From the NCBI RefSeq assembly GCF_001420915.1, contig NZ_CP013021.1, positions 1,188,001-1,252,000 of the forward strand: a DNA stretch of 64,000 nucleotides, read 5' to 3'. A program made the position numbers and the translations under genes. Positions 1 to 7,560 of the stretch are shown here, one piece after another (within the stretch, counting starts at the first letter, position 1; every line of letters starts with the position of its first letter). Source of the DNA: Agarivorans gilvus (lineage in GTDB: Bacteria > Pseudomonadota > Gammaproteobacteria > Enterobacterales > Celerinatantimonadaceae). The notes beneath the pieces were generated by a model. It was not told the DNA's origin. It ran no database searches and worked only from the letters and a program-made list of their open reading frames with translations.

Positions 1-507
1 GAGCGCCCGATAAAAATCGGCGATTTTTTGGAAGTCGATGGCGTCAAAGGCAACGTAGAGGCGATCAATACCCGCTCCACCCGCATTCGCCGTACCGACG
101 GCGTACACTTGCTGATCCCCAATAGCAAGTTGTTAGAAAACACCGTGATCAATTGGACCCTAATCGACAATAAGGCGCGTACTACCGTTAGCGTTGGCGT
201 GGCGTATGGCTCACCCTGCCGCAAAGTAGCAACATTGATTGAGCAAGCGGTGAGTGAACAAGACGCAGTATTAAACAGCCCCGCTCCAGTGGTGATTTTT
301 AACGACTTTGGCGACAACGCACTAGCCTTTGTCGCCTACTTTTGGGTGGAAGCCAATATGGAAGGGCAAATTCGCCAGGTGAGCAGCGAAATTCGCTACC
401 GCATCGATGAATTATTTGCCGAAAACGACATTGTTATCGCCTTCCCACAACGCGATATTCACCTAGACGGCGAGCTCACCATTAAGCGTGGCAAAAATAA
501 GGCTTAA
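1..507 (+). CDS. MscS-family mechanosensitive channel, C-terminal part (5' truncated by window)
   Basis: The open frame runs from base 1, so the gene starts outside the window; the TTG at 28 is internal. The visible 168 residues begin RPIKIGDFLEVDG and continue with RSTRIRRTDG and IPNSKLLEN. These are the beta domain of the MscS pore and cytoplasmic vestibule, followed by the alpha/beta C-terminal domain. MscS-family proteins sit in the inner membrane and release solutes under hypo-osmotic tension. The transmembrane helices are missing here, so the subfamily (MscS, YbdG, MscK or another) cannot be assigned. It converges with lrgB, and the two stops overlap by 4 bases. Confidence 0.85.
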   Translation, partial: ERPIKIGDFLEVDGVKGNVEAINTRSTRIRRTDGVHLLIPNSKLLENTVINWTLIDNKARTTVSVGVAYGSPCRKVATLIEQAVSEQDAVLNSPAPVVIFNDFGDNALAFVAYFWVEANMEGQIRQVSSEIRYRIDELFAENDIVIAFPQRDIHLDGELTIKRGKNKA

Positions 508-1178
508 GCCAGCAGCGGTACTAAAATCGGGCAAAGCATGGCACTGAAGGTAGCGCTTAATACCAAGGCCAAAGCACCATAGGCGCCCTGCTGGTGGCCT
601 TCTTCGGCAATTCTAGCGGTACCTAAGGCGTGACAAGCAGTACCCATGGCAATGCCCTGCGCCTTGGTGGAGTGCACCCCGCAAAGCTTCAACACTGGGC
701 TACCGATCACCGCGCCAACCAAACCAGTAAACAGTACAGCGATAGCGGTTAAGGCCGCTTCACCCGACACTTGGTCACTGATCAATACCGCGATCGGCGT
801 AGTCACCGATTTTGGGGCTAATGAGGCAGCAATGGTTGAGCTTGCGCCAACCGCCAAAGCAACCAAAACAGTGCTAATAATCGCAATCAATGCAGATAAT
901 AAAATAATCACCATAATTTGCGGTAATTCACGTTTAATATCATTGAGTTGCTTATACAAAGGTACCCCTAAGGCCACCACTGCGGGCTCTAATAGTTGGG
1001 TTAACCAGCCGCTATATTGGTTGTAATCACTGAAGGAAATATCCAAACTGAGCAAAGCTGCGACGAGAATTACCAAAGTAATTAACACGGGGTTTAACCA
1101 AGAAATAGCCAAACGCTGCTGCAAAGCACGCGCAGCAACAAATAGTCCAATGGTAAGAGGAAGATAAAAGAAGTTCAT
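504..1178 (-). CDS. lrgB: LrgB/CidB family membrane protein
   Basis: This 224-residue protein is very hydrophobic with about seven membrane segments. It carries the conserved LrgB stretches LAPKSVTTPIAV and GTACHALGTARI. In this family LrgB works with the holin-like LrgA. The pair was first described as modulating murein hydrolase export in Staphylococcus, and related pairs import pyruvate in Bacillus. It is translationally coupled to the upstream lrgA: its ATG overlaps the lrgA stop in the sequence TAATG. The length is normal for the family. Substrate or lytic role here is not decided by the sequence. Confidence 0.88.
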   Translation of the reverse strand: MNFFYLPLTIGLFVAARALQQRLAISWLNPVLITLVILVAALLSLDISFSDYNQYSGWLTQLLEPAVVALGVPLYKQLNDIKRELPQIMVIILLSALIAIISTVLVALAVGASSTIAASLAPKSVTTPIAVLISDQVSGEAALTAIAVLFTGLVGAVIGSPVLKLCGVHSTKAQGIAMGTACHALGTARIAEEGHQQGAYGALALVLSATFSAMLCPILVPLLA

Positions 1179-1591
1179 TATTGCGCCCCTCCCTGATGCT
1201 GCTCGGCATCGTCCTTAAGTTGAACCCGTCGCTCCCAATACTGATAAAAGCGTCCCACAGCCACCAACAATATCAACGTGGCCAAGCCACAGGTGAGCAA
1301 CATCGCCGGCAAAGCCTGTAATAAAGTTTCAATATTTTCCACTAAACCAATACTAATGGGTACAAATAGTAAGGACATCCAGCGTACAAACTGGTTCGCC
1401 GTTCGTTCGACCCAAGTCAGTTTTATCCAGCGCAGTTGCAAGGCCGCCGTTAACAGCAGCATCCCCATAATACTGGACGGAAGCAGCTCACCACTGGCTT
1501 TGCTTAACAATTTCCCAAGCCACAAGGCTGCGTAAATAATCAAAAGACCTGAAGGAATTTCCAGCAATAGTGATTTGTGAAACTTTCTCAT
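1178..1591 (-). CDS. lrgA: LrgA/CidA family holin-like membrane protein
   Basis: This 137-residue protein has about four hydrophobic segments and the family motif LLPSSIMGMLLLTAALQL, in which the P-x-S-I-x-G-M core is typical of CidA/LrgA. It is the first gene of a two-gene operon with lrgB. The pair is divergent from ldhA, sharing a 91-bp AT-rich intergenic region. The LDH neighbour makes a pyruvate-related transport role attractive, but this is inference. The C-terminus is charged and probably cytoplasmic. Confidence 0.85.
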   Translation of the reverse strand: MRKFHKSLLLEIPSGLLIIYAALWLGKLLSKASGELLPSSIMGMLLLTAALQLRWIKLTWVERTANQFVRWMSLLFVPISIGLVENIETLLQALPAMLLTCGLATLILLVAVGRFYQYWERRVQLKDDAEQHQGGAQ

Positions 1592-1682
1592 GATTACCTG
1601 TCGATTTTATGACTTAACAAGGCTATTATGTAATAAAATTACAAAACAAGCTATAACTAGCTAATTGTTGTAGGAGCAAATT

Positions 1683-2693
1683 ATGAAGATCAGTTTTTTC
1701 AGCGCCAAGCGCTATGACCGTGAGCACTTTGATGCTCAAAATACTGCTTCCACCTTTGATATAGAATACTTTGATACCGCCCTATCGGCAAAGACGGTTC
1801 GCCTTGCTCACGGCGCCGATGCGGTTTGCGCCTTTGTTAACGACGACCTCTCCGCCGAAACACTAGAAGCGCTACACCAACAAGACATCAAGCTAGTATT
1901 GCTACGCTGTGCCGGCTTTAATAACGTTGACCTTAGCGCCGCCGAACGCCTAGGCATTACCGTATCACGAGTGCCGGCTTATTCGCCAGAGTCTGTTGCC
2001 GAACACGCCATTGCCCTTATGATGACGCTAAACCGTCGCATTCATAAAGCCTACCAACGCACCCGCGACGCTAACTTCTCTTTAGAAGGCCTAACCGGAA
2101 TCAACATTTTTGGTAAAACCGCTGGGGTGGTGGGTACCGGTAAAATCGGCTTGGCCACCGCGCGTATTCTTAAAGGTTTTGGCTGTAAAGTCATCGCCTA
2201 CGACCCTTACCCAAATCAAGCGGCCATCGACCTAGGGGTAGAATATGTGAGCCTGCCGGAACTACTGGCGCAATCAAAAATCATCACCCTACACTGCCCA
2301 CTCACCGCTGAAAACACCTATTTGATTGGCAAGTCGGCCTTTGCCCAAATGAACAAAGGAACGCTACTGATTAATACCAGCCGTGGCAAATTGGTCGATT
2401 CTAGCGCCTGTATTGAAGCCCTTAAAGATGGCACCCTTGGCGGCCTAGCTCTGGATGTATATGAGCATGAAAAAGAGCTATTTTTTGAGGACTTATCTTC
2501 TGAAGTGATTCAAGATGACGTATTCCGTCGCTTATCTGCCTGCCACAACGTTATCTTTACCGGCCATCAAGCCTTTTTAACGGAAGAAGCCCTGCGCAGT
2601 ATTGCCGACACCACCCTCAGCAACGCTCAAGCTTTTAGTGAGGGCAAACGCAACGGCAACGAAGTGACCCACCAAGTGGTAGATAACAGCTAA
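1683..2693 (+). CDS. ldhA: Fermentative D-lactate dehydrogenase (NAD-dependent)
   Basis: Reduces pyruvate to D-lactate with NADH in the cytoplasm. The 336 residues align along their length with E. coli LdhA (329 aa). Shared blocks include LRCAGFNNVDL, RVPAYSPESVAEHAI and RIHKAYQRTRDANFSLEGLT. The Rossmann motif GVVGTGKIG lies near residues 148-156. The catalytic Arg is in NTSRGKLVD, the Glu in DVYEHEKELF and the His in FTGHQAFLT. An SD-like GGAGC precedes the ATG. It is divergent from lrgAB and is followed by a strong hairpin, so it is probably monocistronic. Confidence 0.95.
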   Translation: MKISFFSAKRYDREHFDAQNTASTFDIEYFDTALSAKTVRLAHGADAVCAFVNDDLSAETLEALHQQDIKLVLLRCAGFNNVDLSAAERLGITVSRVPAYSPESVAEHAIALMMTLNRRIHKAYQRTRDANFSLEGLTGINIFGKTAGVVGTGKIGLATARILKGFGCKVIAYDPYPNQAAIDLGVEYVSLPELLAQSKIITLHCPLTAENTYLIGKSAFAQMNKGTLLINTSRGKLVDSSACIEALKDGTLGGLALDVYEHEKELFFEDLSSEVIQDDVFRRLSACHNVIFTGHQAFLTEEALRSIADTTLSNAQAFSEGKRNGNEVTHQVVDNS

Positions 2694-2717
2694 GCGCTAG
2701 CCGCTGGTAACAATAAT

Positions 2718-2739
2718 AAAGGCCTCAGATGAGGCCTTT
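2718..2739. terminator. Hairpin terminator between ldhA and the 5'-nucleotidase gene
   Basis: A perfect 9-bp stem AAAGGCCTC/GAGGCCTTT closes on the loop AGAT. It lies 25 bases after the ldhA stop and 29 bases beyond the stop of the convergent ushA-like gene. The A/T flanks on both sides allow it to act bidirectionally. Confidence 0.8.
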
Positions 2740-2767
2740 AACCTTTTAAATGAGACCGACCAGCTAG

Positions 2768-4426
2768 CTAATGATAAGAAATCTCTCCCAAGTCTTGGTA
2801 GTCTGCGGCATTTAATGGGCTATGCTGCTGTAAATAGTCTTTCAAGACCTCAGCATCAACAAAGCCAGTATCAACAAAACCACTGTGTTCGGTAAGCTTC
2901 GGGTAACCATCCCCACCAGCGGCATTAAAACTAGGAACAGTGAAACGGTAGACCCGAGCTTCATCTAGCGCTTGGCCGGCTATTATTACCTCTGTCACTT
3001 TTCCTTTGCTAAGCCTAAAGCTGATACCTGAGAATTGTGCATAAGCGCCAGTATCAACCGGCATGCGAGCAACCACATTTAGGTAGTCAAGCAACTCCGC
3101 CCCATTCATATCCACATAGGTAAGAGTATTGGAGAAGGGCTGCACCGTGAGTACATCCTTATAGCTAATATCCCCTTCCTCGATTGAGGCTCGAATTCCA
3201 CCGGAATTCATCACCGCAAAATCGGCGTTAACCCGTTCGCGGTGAGCGGTAGCAATTAAACGACCTAAACTAGTTTGGCGAAAACGCACCGCCTCTCTGT
3301 CGCCCACTAAGCGACCTTGGAGTTGTGCTATTTTCACCGCTAACTGCTCCTGACCGCGCTGTTGATAGGGTGCTAAAAAAGCTAAGACGTCGGGATCCTG
3401 AGCTATTTCAGCTTGCACCAAGACCCGTTGTGACTCGCCATTTAGCTTAACTTTTTTCGTTAAGTTCACCGGGATCAACTGATAGCGAACAAGGGTCAAT
3501 TCACCATTTTGATAGCGATAATCGGCACGCCCCAAATATTTTCCCCATTCGTAGGCCTGAACTATCCAAGTGCCATTTTGTTGATCGGGTTTACACTCAT
3601 CTCCCGGCTTAAAGCCTTGTTGATACTGATTAACTTCGCCCATGCACACCGGCTCTTGCGAGTGCCCGCCCACAATCAAATCTAAGTCACCGTAGTTTAA
3701 GGCGCGCGCTAGGCTTACATCACCGGGCGCATTAACGCCGTGCTTACCATCGGCGTAGTGCCCCATGTGCGTCACAGCAAAGATCAAATCGGGTGAGACT
3801 TGCTGTTTTAGCTCGGCCAATACTTGTTTGGCCTCTTGGCTAACGTCACGAAATTCAATGTCGGCTACTGTATCGGGGTGAACCAACTTATAGGTATCTT
3901 CAGTGGTAAAGCCTATTACTGCAACGCTAAGCCCTTGTAAGTCAAATAGCTGATAAGGCTGAAACATGCGCTTACCGGTCGACTTACGGTAAATATTGGC
4001 AGAGAGGAAAGGGAAATCCACCCAAGCTTGCTGCTTAGCCAATACCTCTAGGCTGTTATCAAACTCATGGTTACCAATCGCCATGGCATCGTAGCCCAGT
4101 AAGGCCATCCCCTTAAAATCGGGTTCGGCATCCAATAAATCGGATTCTGGAACACCGGTATTAATATCACCACCAGAAAGCAGTAATACACTGCCCCCCG
4201 CTGCGCTTACTTCGGCGCGAATGCTGTCGATGAGAGTTTTACGCGCAGCTAAACCATATTCCCCATAGTCATTTTGCCAAAAGCGGCCATGGTGATCGTT
4301 GCTATGCAAGACCGTGATCTGATAGCTTCGCTCGGCCTGCATATTTGGCGGAGAGCTTTGGCTGCAAGCCACCACGCTGCTTATAAGCAGTAGTGAAACC
4401 AAGCTATTCACACTAAAAACTCGCAT
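2768..4426 (-). CDS. ushA: UshA/NutA-type 5'-nucleotidase lipoprotein
   Basis: A 552-residue bifunctional metallophosphoesterase that would hydrolyse extracellular nucleotides to nucleosides. The N-terminus is a lipoprotein signal with lipobox VVAC (Cys21), so it is lipid-anchored like Vibrio NutA rather than soluble like E. coli UshA. Metal-ligand motifs are visible in order: LHSNDHHGRF, SGGDINTG, AIGNHEFD, THMGHY and GGHSQEP. The C-terminal substrate-binding domain includes NSGGIRASIEEGDI. Length equals the family norm (~550). It is monocistronic and convergent with ldhA. Confidence 0.9.
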   Translation of the reverse strand: MRVFSVNSLVSLLLISSVVACSQSSPPNMQAERSYQITVLHSNDHHGRFWQNDYGEYGLAARKTLIDSIRAEVSAAGGSVLLLSGGDINTGVPESDLLDAEPDFKGMALLGYDAMAIGNHEFDNSLEVLAKQQAWVDFPFLSANIYRKSTGKRMFQPYQLFDLQGLSVAVIGFTTEDTYKLVHPDTVADIEFRDVSQEAKQVLAELKQQVSPDLIFAVTHMGHYADGKHGVNAPGDVSLARALNYGDLDLIVGGHSQEPVCMGEVNQYQQGFKPGDECKPDQQNGTWIVQAYEWGKYLGRADYRYQNGELTLVRYQLIPVNLTKKVKLNGESQRVLVQAEIAQDPDVLAFLAPYQQRGQEQLAVKIAQLQGRLVGDREAVRFRQTSLGRLIATAHRERVNADFAVMNSGGIRASIEEGDISYKDVLTVQPFSNTLTYVDMNGAELLDYLNVVARMPVDTGAYAQFSGISFRLSKGKVTEVIIAGQALDEARVYRFTVPSFNAAGGDGYPKLTEHSGFVDTGFVDAEVLKDYLQQHSPLNAADYQDLGEISYH

Positions 4427-4521
4427 TTTTCTTCCTTAAATTAACACGCCAGCCTCTAAGCATAGTCGCCAAATTGGCCGTTTATAGAACTCAGCTAAAC
4501 TTGGACAAGATCAAAAACACG

Positions 4522-4560
4522 TAAATGATAATGATTTACATTTATATTAAATTATCATTC
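4522..4560 (+). promoter_or_regulatory. Fur-box-like operator upstream of hutW
   Basis: Bases 4526-4540 read TGATAATGATTTACA, matching 12 of the 14 arm positions of the 7-1-7 Fur consensus (TGATAAT-n-ATTATCA). A second ATTATCA half-site lies at 4551-4557. The placement just upstream of a haem-iron gene supports iron repression by Fur. The site overlaps the most upstream in-frame ATG of hutW, which argues against that start. Confidence 0.7.
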
Positions 4561-4569
4561 GAGTTAACT

Positions 4570-5916
4570 ATGTCTATGATGAATTCCTCGCGACCACAGC
4601 TATTACCTACCAGCATAACTGGCGAGGCCAGTCCTTCGCCCTTGCAATTTGCCTTTGCCAAAAAAACCGGAGCCCATACCCACCGCGGCGAGCGAACTAG
4701 CCTAAGTGGTCAAGCTGCGCTAAGTACGCTAAACCAACAGCTGCAAATAAGCCAAGCCAGCCACAAACCCAGAGCCATTTATATTCATATTCCCTTCTGT
4801 CGAGTCCGCTGCAGCTTTTGTAACTTTTTTCAGTACGCTAGCAAACCGCAAATGATGGATGAGTATTTTCAATGTTTGGAAAAAGAGTTACTGGCCAAAG
4901 CGGCCTACCCATGGACTCAGGCAAAGGCCTTTGATGCGATCTATGTAGGTGGCGGCACCCCCACGGATTTAAATCCCCAACAACTATTTAAGTTAGGGCA
5001 ACTAATTAATCACTATTTCCCGCTCACCGCCAATTGCGAAATCACTCTTGAGGGTCGTTTAAACCGTTTTAGCGATGAAAAGTTTGAGGCCGCTTTAGCC
5101 GGTGGATTTAGCCGTTTCTCCTTTGGGGTGCAAAGCTTCAATAGCAAAGTACGCCGCGCCGCTAAACGGCTCGATGAGCGAGACTATATACTAGAGCGCC
5201 TGCAGCAATTAACCGCCACAAATAAGGCCACCATCGCCATCGATTTGATCTACGGTTTACCCCACCAAACACCCGAAAATTGGCAGCAAGATCTGCAAGA
5301 TGTGATTAGCAGCGGTGTAGACGGCGTCGACTTATATCAATTACTGACTTTTGGCGGTAGTGCTCTACAACGTAACATCGACGCTGGCCGCCTCGCCCAG
5401 CCTTTATCTACCAGTGAAAAAGCCCTGATGTACCAACAAGGCCACCAGTTTTTTCAACAACAAGGACTACGCCAACTAAGTTATTGCCACTGGACGAACG
5501 GGCCAAAAGAACAAAGCCGCTACAACAGCCTAGCCAAGCAAGGCGCAGAAATTTTGCCCGTAGGAGCCGGCGCGGGTGGCAACATAAATGGTTATGGTTT
5601 GATGCAACACCGTGATATTGGCCAGTGGCAAAGCGAAAGTGACAACCCTTGGCGTTTCCAGCATTTGAGCCTGCCAACAGAAAATGCCGAACTAAGTGCC
5701 GCTATTACCAGTAGCTGTGATAAGGGAGTGATTGAGCCAGCCGCACTAGGCCAACAATTGTTTGAACATTGCCAACCGCTGTTTAAGGCATGGCAAAATA
5801 ATGGCTTGGTGAAGCTTTATCAAGATAAGGTGAAACTGAGCCTAGCGGGACAATTTTGGTCGGTCAATATGGCCAATGCCCTGAACCGTTACTTACAGCT
5901 CTATCTCGGCCATTAA
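4570..5916 (+). CDS. hutW: HutW/ChuW-type radical SAM haem-degradation enzyme
   Basis: A 448-residue radical SAM protein of the HemN-like group. The cluster motif CRVRCSFCNFF (CxxxCxxC) is preceded by YIHIPFC, and GGGTPTDL and FGVQSFNSKVRR follow. Known ChuW/HutW members open haem under anaerobic conditions to release iron. The ATG at 4570 was chosen over the in-frame ATG at 4525 because the earlier one lies inside a Fur-box-like element. GAG at 4561-4563 could serve as SD. ATGs at 4576 and 4579 are alternatives. No haem-transport genes are adjacent, unlike the usual hut or chu clusters. Confidence 0.82.
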   Translation: MSMMNSSRPQLLPTSITGEASPSPLQFAFAKKTGAHTHRGERTSLSGQAALSTLNQQLQISQASHKPRAIYIHIPFCRVRCSFCNFFQYASKPQMMDEYFQCLEKELLAKAAYPWTQAKAFDAIYVGGGTPTDLNPQQLFKLGQLINHYFPLTANCEITLEGRLNRFSDEKFEAALAGGFSRFSFGVQSFNSKVRRAAKRLDERDYILERLQQLTATNKATIAIDLIYGLPHQTPENWQQDLQDVISSGVDGVDLYQLLTFGGSALQRNIDAGRLAQPLSTSEKALMYQQGHQFFQQQGLRQLSYCHWTNGPKEQSRYNSLAKQGAEILPVGAGAGGNINGYGLMQHRDIGQWQSESDNPWRFQHLSLPTENAELSAAITSSCDKGVIEPAALGQQLFEHCQPLFKAWQNNGLVKLYQDKVKLSLAGQFWSVNMANALNRYLQLYLGH

Positions 5917-5960
5917 GGCTTCAATATAGGCTGGGCTAAAAGCAAAGTCATAAACGAAAA

Positions 5961-5981
5961 AAGCCACGCTTAGCGTGGCTT
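5961..5981 (-). terminator. Terminator of the tRNA-Ser genes
   Basis: The 9-bp stem AAGCCACGC/GCGTGGCTT has a 3-nt loop. Read on the minus strand it is followed by a T-run (TTTTTTCG), so it terminates the leftward tRNA-Ser transcripts. It may also stop hutW from the other side. Confidence 0.8.
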
Positions 5982-5988
5982 TCAAAAA

Positions 5989-6079
5989 TGGCGGAGGAGG
6001 AGAGATTTGAACTCTCGAGGCGCTATTAACGCCTGCCGGTTTTCAAGACCGGTGCATTCGACCACTCTGCCACCCCTCC
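5989..6079 (-). tRNA. tRNA-Ser(TGA), copy 1
   Basis: On the minus strand the 91-nt gene starts GGAGGGGTGGCAGAG and ends with an encoded CCA. The anticodon loop CTTGAAA gives anticodon TGA. A long variable arm, as in class II tRNAs, and a TC-arm of the form GTTCAAATC are visible. The acceptor stem GGAGGGG pairs with CTCCTCC with one G-U. It is identical in sequence to copy 2. Confidence 0.97.
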
Positions 6080-6106
6080 GCAGGGGTGCTGCTGCGATTA
6101 AAAAAA

Positions 6107-6121
6107 CCATGCGTTGCATGG
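6107..6121 (-). terminator. Small hairpin between the two tRNA-Ser genes
   Basis: CCATGC/GCATGG with a 3-nt loop. On the minus strand it is followed by seven T (complement of 6100-6106). It could terminate or mark processing of the upstream tRNA-Ser transcript before copy 1. Confidence 0.5.
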
Positions 6122-6129
6122 CTAATTAA

Positions 6130-6220
6130 TGGCGGAGGAGGAGAGATTTGAACTCTCGAGGCGCTATTAACGCCTGCCGGTTTTCAAGACCGGTGCATTC
6201 GACCACTCTGCCACCCCTCC
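6130..6220 (-). tRNA. tRNA-Ser(TGA), copy 2
   Basis: A second 91-nt tRNA-Ser gene identical to that at 5989-6079, with anticodon TGA, long variable arm and encoded CCA. It is the promoter-proximal copy. The tandem arrangement suggests local duplication. Confidence 0.97.
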
Positions 6221-6232
6221 GCAGCGGTGTGA

Positions 6233-6261
6233 ATATTACGTTTTAGATTTTCGAATGTAAA
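6233..6261 (-). promoter_or_regulatory. Sigma70-type promoter for the tRNA-Ser pair
   Basis: On the minus strand TTTACA, a 17-nt spacer and TAATAT lie 13 bases before the first tRNA-Ser nucleotide. Spacing is ideal and no other promoter-like pair was seen nearby. Confidence 0.6.
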
Positions 6262-6401
6262 GAGTGATTGCGTTTAACCGCTCGCAATTCAGCCAATTAA
6301 ACGCAAGTTTTTTGCTTACACTTAAATATTTGGGCCTTGCCCAGACGGTTTTGCGCAAACAATCGGCAAGCCCCTCCCATAAAGCGCCATTAATTAGCGA
6401 C

Positions 6402-7394
6402 TTATTCACCTAAGAAGGCATAACGTACACCAACCTGAGAGCGGATCTCATCCATGATTTGCATGGTAGTTAAGCTCTCTTGCCAACTTATAATGTCGCT
6501 CTGCAATTTGCCCGCCCGCACGCACTGCATCACCTCTTCAATTTGATACTCAAAACCGCTGGCTCGGAAAGGAGATTCAAAAACCTCGGCAGGCTGACCT
6601 TCAAGCTGTAAACACGTTTGGCTAGCCACCCAAAACATTCCCGGTATACGAATAAAGCCTTTGCTGCCATAAATGGTAAAGCTATTTTCGGTGTTACTCA
6701 TGAAGTTACAGGTAAACTGGCTGGCCGCCTCGCCATAACTCATGGTAACCGAGCAACGCTCGTCTACTCCGGTTTCGCCAACCACCCCTTCAGCAAGGAT
6801 TTTAACTGGACGCTGCTGCATCACATATTGCGACATCGATACGTTGTATACCCCCATGTCGAGCAATACCCCACCGGCCAACTCGGGATTCAATAAACGG
6901 TCGTCATTATTACGCGGAACATTAACGCCAAAGGTTGAGCTTAACAGCTTAATCTCACCAATCTTTTGTTGCTCGAGCCATTCGCGAACTTGGCGCCATG
7001 CAGGCTGAAAGCGACTCCACAAGGCTTCCATCAAGAACACCTTATTTTGTTCGGCCAGTGCAATTAACTCTTGGGTTTGAGCAGCATTAACTGTGAGCGG
7101 TTTTTCACACAGCACCGGCTTACCAGCGGCTAAACACATTTTGATGCAGTCATAATGAAAACGGTGAGGATTAGCAATATACACAGCATCTACGGCCGGA
7201 TCGTTCACCAAGAGCTGGTAATCATCCAAGGCATGTTCACCGGAAAACTCCTCAGCAAAGGCTTGCGCCCGTGCCAAATTAGAACTGGCCACGGCATACA
7301 AGTGGGCATCGGGGATCACTGCTAGCGCTTCAGCAAAATTTCGCGCAATACGTCCAGGAGCAATTAGCCCCCAATTAAACTTAGCGTTTGTCAT
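6402..7394 (-). CDS. Gfo/Idh/MocA family oxidoreductase
   Basis: A 330-residue cytoplasmic NAD(P)-dependent oxidoreductase. An N-terminal Rossmann fold has GLIAPGRIARNFAEAL at about residues 9-24. The hallmark EKP motif (VLCEKPLTV) holds the catalytic Lys. A C-terminal alpha/beta substrate domain contains GGVLLDMGVYNV. Family members oxidise or reduce sugars and related polyols, and this branch resembles dimeric dihydrodiol dehydrogenase-like proteins. The substrate cannot be read from the sequence. Divergent tRNA-Ser genes lie downstream and the TRAP transporter genes upstream, on the same strand but separated by 166 bp. Confidence 0.85.
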   Translation of the reverse strand: MTNAKFNWGLIAPGRIARNFAEALAVIPDAHLYAVASSNLARAQAFAEEFSGEHALDDYQLLVNDPAVDAVYIANPHRFHYDCIKMCLAAGKPVLCEKPLTVNAAQTQELIALAEQNKVFLMEALWSRFQPAWRQVREWLEQQKIGEIKLLSSTFGVNVPRNNDDRLLNPELAGGVLLDMGVYNVSMSQYVMQQRPVKILAEGVVGETGVDERCSVTMSYGEAASQFTCNFMSNTENSFTIYGSKGFIRIPGMFWVASQTCLQLEGQPAEVFESPFRASGFEYQIEEVMQCVRAGKLQSDIISWQESLTTMQIMDEIRSQVGVRYAFLGE

Positions 7395-7560
7395 AGTGCT
7401 TTCTCTAAGAGATATAAGTACATTTATAGTACCGCCTTTAGCTCAGCTTGCTAGCATTCAAAAGGCTTGAATTAAATAGCAAAAATCAAACTGTGAGCGG
7501 TATCTATAAAGCGACTTTTAGGGTGGCAGCTTTCATCACTCCAAACTAAAAAAACATAAA

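Noticed and set aside
646..1026. 126-codon frame antisense to lrgB
   Set aside because: It is the mirror of a well-conserved membrane protein gene with no independent support.
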